From the NCBI GenBank assembly GCA_000403215.2, contig KE159538.1:168527-232526 (forward strand): 64,000 bases of DNA. Direction: 5' to 3'. Within the stretch, counting starts at the first letter, position 1. Every line of letters starts with the position of its first letter. Shown piece by piece: positions 63,159-64,000 of this stretch. Under the pieces are notes generated by a model, which searched no databases, was not told the DNA's origin, and saw nothing but the letters and a program-made list of their open reading frames with translations. This stretch comes from Lachnospiraceae bacterium A4. GTDB taxonomy: Bacteria > Bacillota > Clostridia > Lachnospirales > Lachnospiraceae. The translations under genes were made by a program, and so were the position numbers.

Positions 63159-64000
63159 TATTTATTTTCTTTCACACATTCCATAATTCTATTTTTGCCA
63201 GTATTAAATATCTCTTCATCATTCTCAATACAGATAATCTTCCTGCCTGTCCTAATGGCAGCCACACCAGTTGTCATACTACCAGCCGTTGAATCAAGCA
63301 CAGTATCACCCTCATTTGTATAGGTTTTAATTATTTCTTCTACTAAGGCTACTGGCTTTTGAGTTGGAGTTAATGCACACTTTTGGGTATCTTTGGCGAA
63401 TAGCCAAACTGACTTAGGAAATCTCTCTGTACTGTCATATGTATGATTTTTGATTTCGTTGTAATTTGTTGACTGCTTACTATTTCTTTTGTGGGACGCT
63501 GTACTAACTTTTCTGATATGTCCGTTTGTTTTCTGAGGATTATACGTTGGTTGTTTCTTATAGAAAACACACATATCCTCATGATATCTCATTGGCATTC
63601 TATTAGCATTCTGGAACCCTGTAGGTTGTGTTTTCTCCCAAATGAGATTGTATTTCCACATCTCACGGTTGCTCTCCATAAGATCAGCGGTAAACATACC
63701 GTTTGCAAATAGAATAATTGCGCCATTATCTTTAATGATTCTTTTATATTGAGTCCATAACCCCATAGACTTATTTTCTTCAAAATACGAAAGTGCACCA
63801 TTATAATCAGTTTCTCCTTGCTTATAACACCACAAAAGAAAATCATCTTTATAAAATACCTTTGGTTTCTTTCTCACTTCTAAAGTTATATAGTCATTAA
63901 ATGGAATTACTATATCCCAAGCATTCCTGGCGGTCTGCCCAAACGGAAGATCTGTGATAATTGCATCTATAGATCTATCAGGAATATCATCCATTAGTTT
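63158..64000 (-). CDS. Beta-class DNA methyltransferase (cut by window edge)
   Basis: The frame is open to the right edge, and the visible start (KLMDDIPDRSIDAIITDLPF) is the middle of the usual N-terminus, so the true start lies outside. The catalytic motif is TDLPFGQT; the SAM motif TVLDSTAGSMTTGVAAIRTG deviates from D-P-F-x-G-S-G. LTPTQKPVALVEEIIKTYT is a typical beta-class block. The target is unknown. It is upstream of the PAPS-like and second methylase genes in the transcript. Confidence 0.85.
   Translation of the reverse strand, partial: KLMDDIPDRSIDAIITDLPFGQTARNAWDIVIPFNDYITLEVRKKPKVFYKDDFLLWCYKQGETDYNGALSYFEENKSMGLWTQYKRIIKDNGAIILFANGMFTADLMESNREMWKYNLIWEKTQPTGFQNANRMPMRYHEDMCVFYKKQPTYNPQKTNGHIRKVSTASHKRNSKQSTNYNEIKNHTYDSTERFPKSVWLFAKDTQKCALTPTQKPVALVEEIIKTYTNEGDTVLDSTAGSMTTGVAAIRTGRKIICIENDEEIFNTGKNRIMECVKENK

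Larger units (their letters stand above)
20677..64000. mobile_element. Large prophage, integrase-proximal half (continues beyond the window)
   Basis: The element begins at tRNA-Gly(CCC) with a convergent tyrosine integrase. It is AT-rich, nearly all on the minus strand, and densely packed with overlapping genes. It has its own replisome (DnaE, DnaB, primase, SSB, LigA), dNTP synthesis, NAD genes, DNA methylases and many orphan ORFs. No capsid, tail or lysis gene is seen in 43 kb, so the structural module and attR must lie further right. A plasmid-like integrative element is the alternative. Confidence 0.85.

Overview
The first 20.6 kb is a Firmicutes chromosome, most like Lachnospiraceae, judging by its housekeeping genes, a Spo0A-type regulator, an [FeFe]-hydrogenase-like sensor and a secreted mannanase. 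From about 20.7 kb to the right edge the DNA is visibly more AT-rich. With one exception (an ORF at 35.1 kb) every gene there lies on the minus strand, and a tyrosine recombinase ends just behind a tRNA-Gly(CCC). This is the integrase end and early (replication/metabolism) half of a large prophage. Its other attachment site and its structural genes lie beyond the window.

Host layout: a small membrane protein, a DUF4430 lipoprotein plus an ECF S component (likely vitamin uptake), RqcH/NFACT, glycogen synthase, a receiver-less Spo0A-like regulator, two flavodoxin-like proteins, tRNA-Val and tRNA-Met, TrpB2, a hydrogenase-like/chemoreceptor fusion, a GH5 mannanase, ArgS-QueH, CarAB, two small unknowns and tRNA-Gly.

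Prophage layout, in increasing coordinates (genes are read right to left): integrase, dUTPase, anaerobic ribonucleotide reductase (NrdD/NrdG), deoxynucleotidase, dNMP kinase, ThyX, an HPr-like protein, NAD-dependent DNA ligase, a Dam-type methylase, HD and ERCC4 proteins, DNA polymerase III alpha (its translation start split from its ribosome-binding site by an ISAzo13-type insertion), a RecB-like nuclease, primase, DnaB helicase, SSB and a RecA-like ATPase. Next comes a TnpB/Cas12-family nuclease with a two-spacer CRISPR-like array and a structured RNA. It is followed by an NAD cassette (NadE, NADAR, NadV-like, Prs-like, nicotinamidase), a block of unknown genes, and a DNA-modification block (two methylases and a PAPS-reductase-like enzyme). 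The phage thus carries its own replisome, dNTP supply and NAD+ supply; NAD+ feeds its ligase and may resist NAD-depleting or ADP-ribosylating defences.

The most striking observations are as follows. (1) At 47.26-48.92 kb a TnpB-family gene, a mini CRISPR-like array and a free-standing copy of the tnpB 3'-end RNA core sit together, as expected of a TnpB on the way to becoming a type V CRISPR system. (2) Many phage genes appear to start at ATA or ATT codons placed correctly behind good Shine-Dalgarno sites. (3) The NAD cassette resembles the described NARP1-type NAD+ reconstitution genes. (4) Two methylase genes share a 34-bp palindromic leader. Several small phage genes are broken by single-base shifts or a stop, which suggests decay or residual sequencing error.
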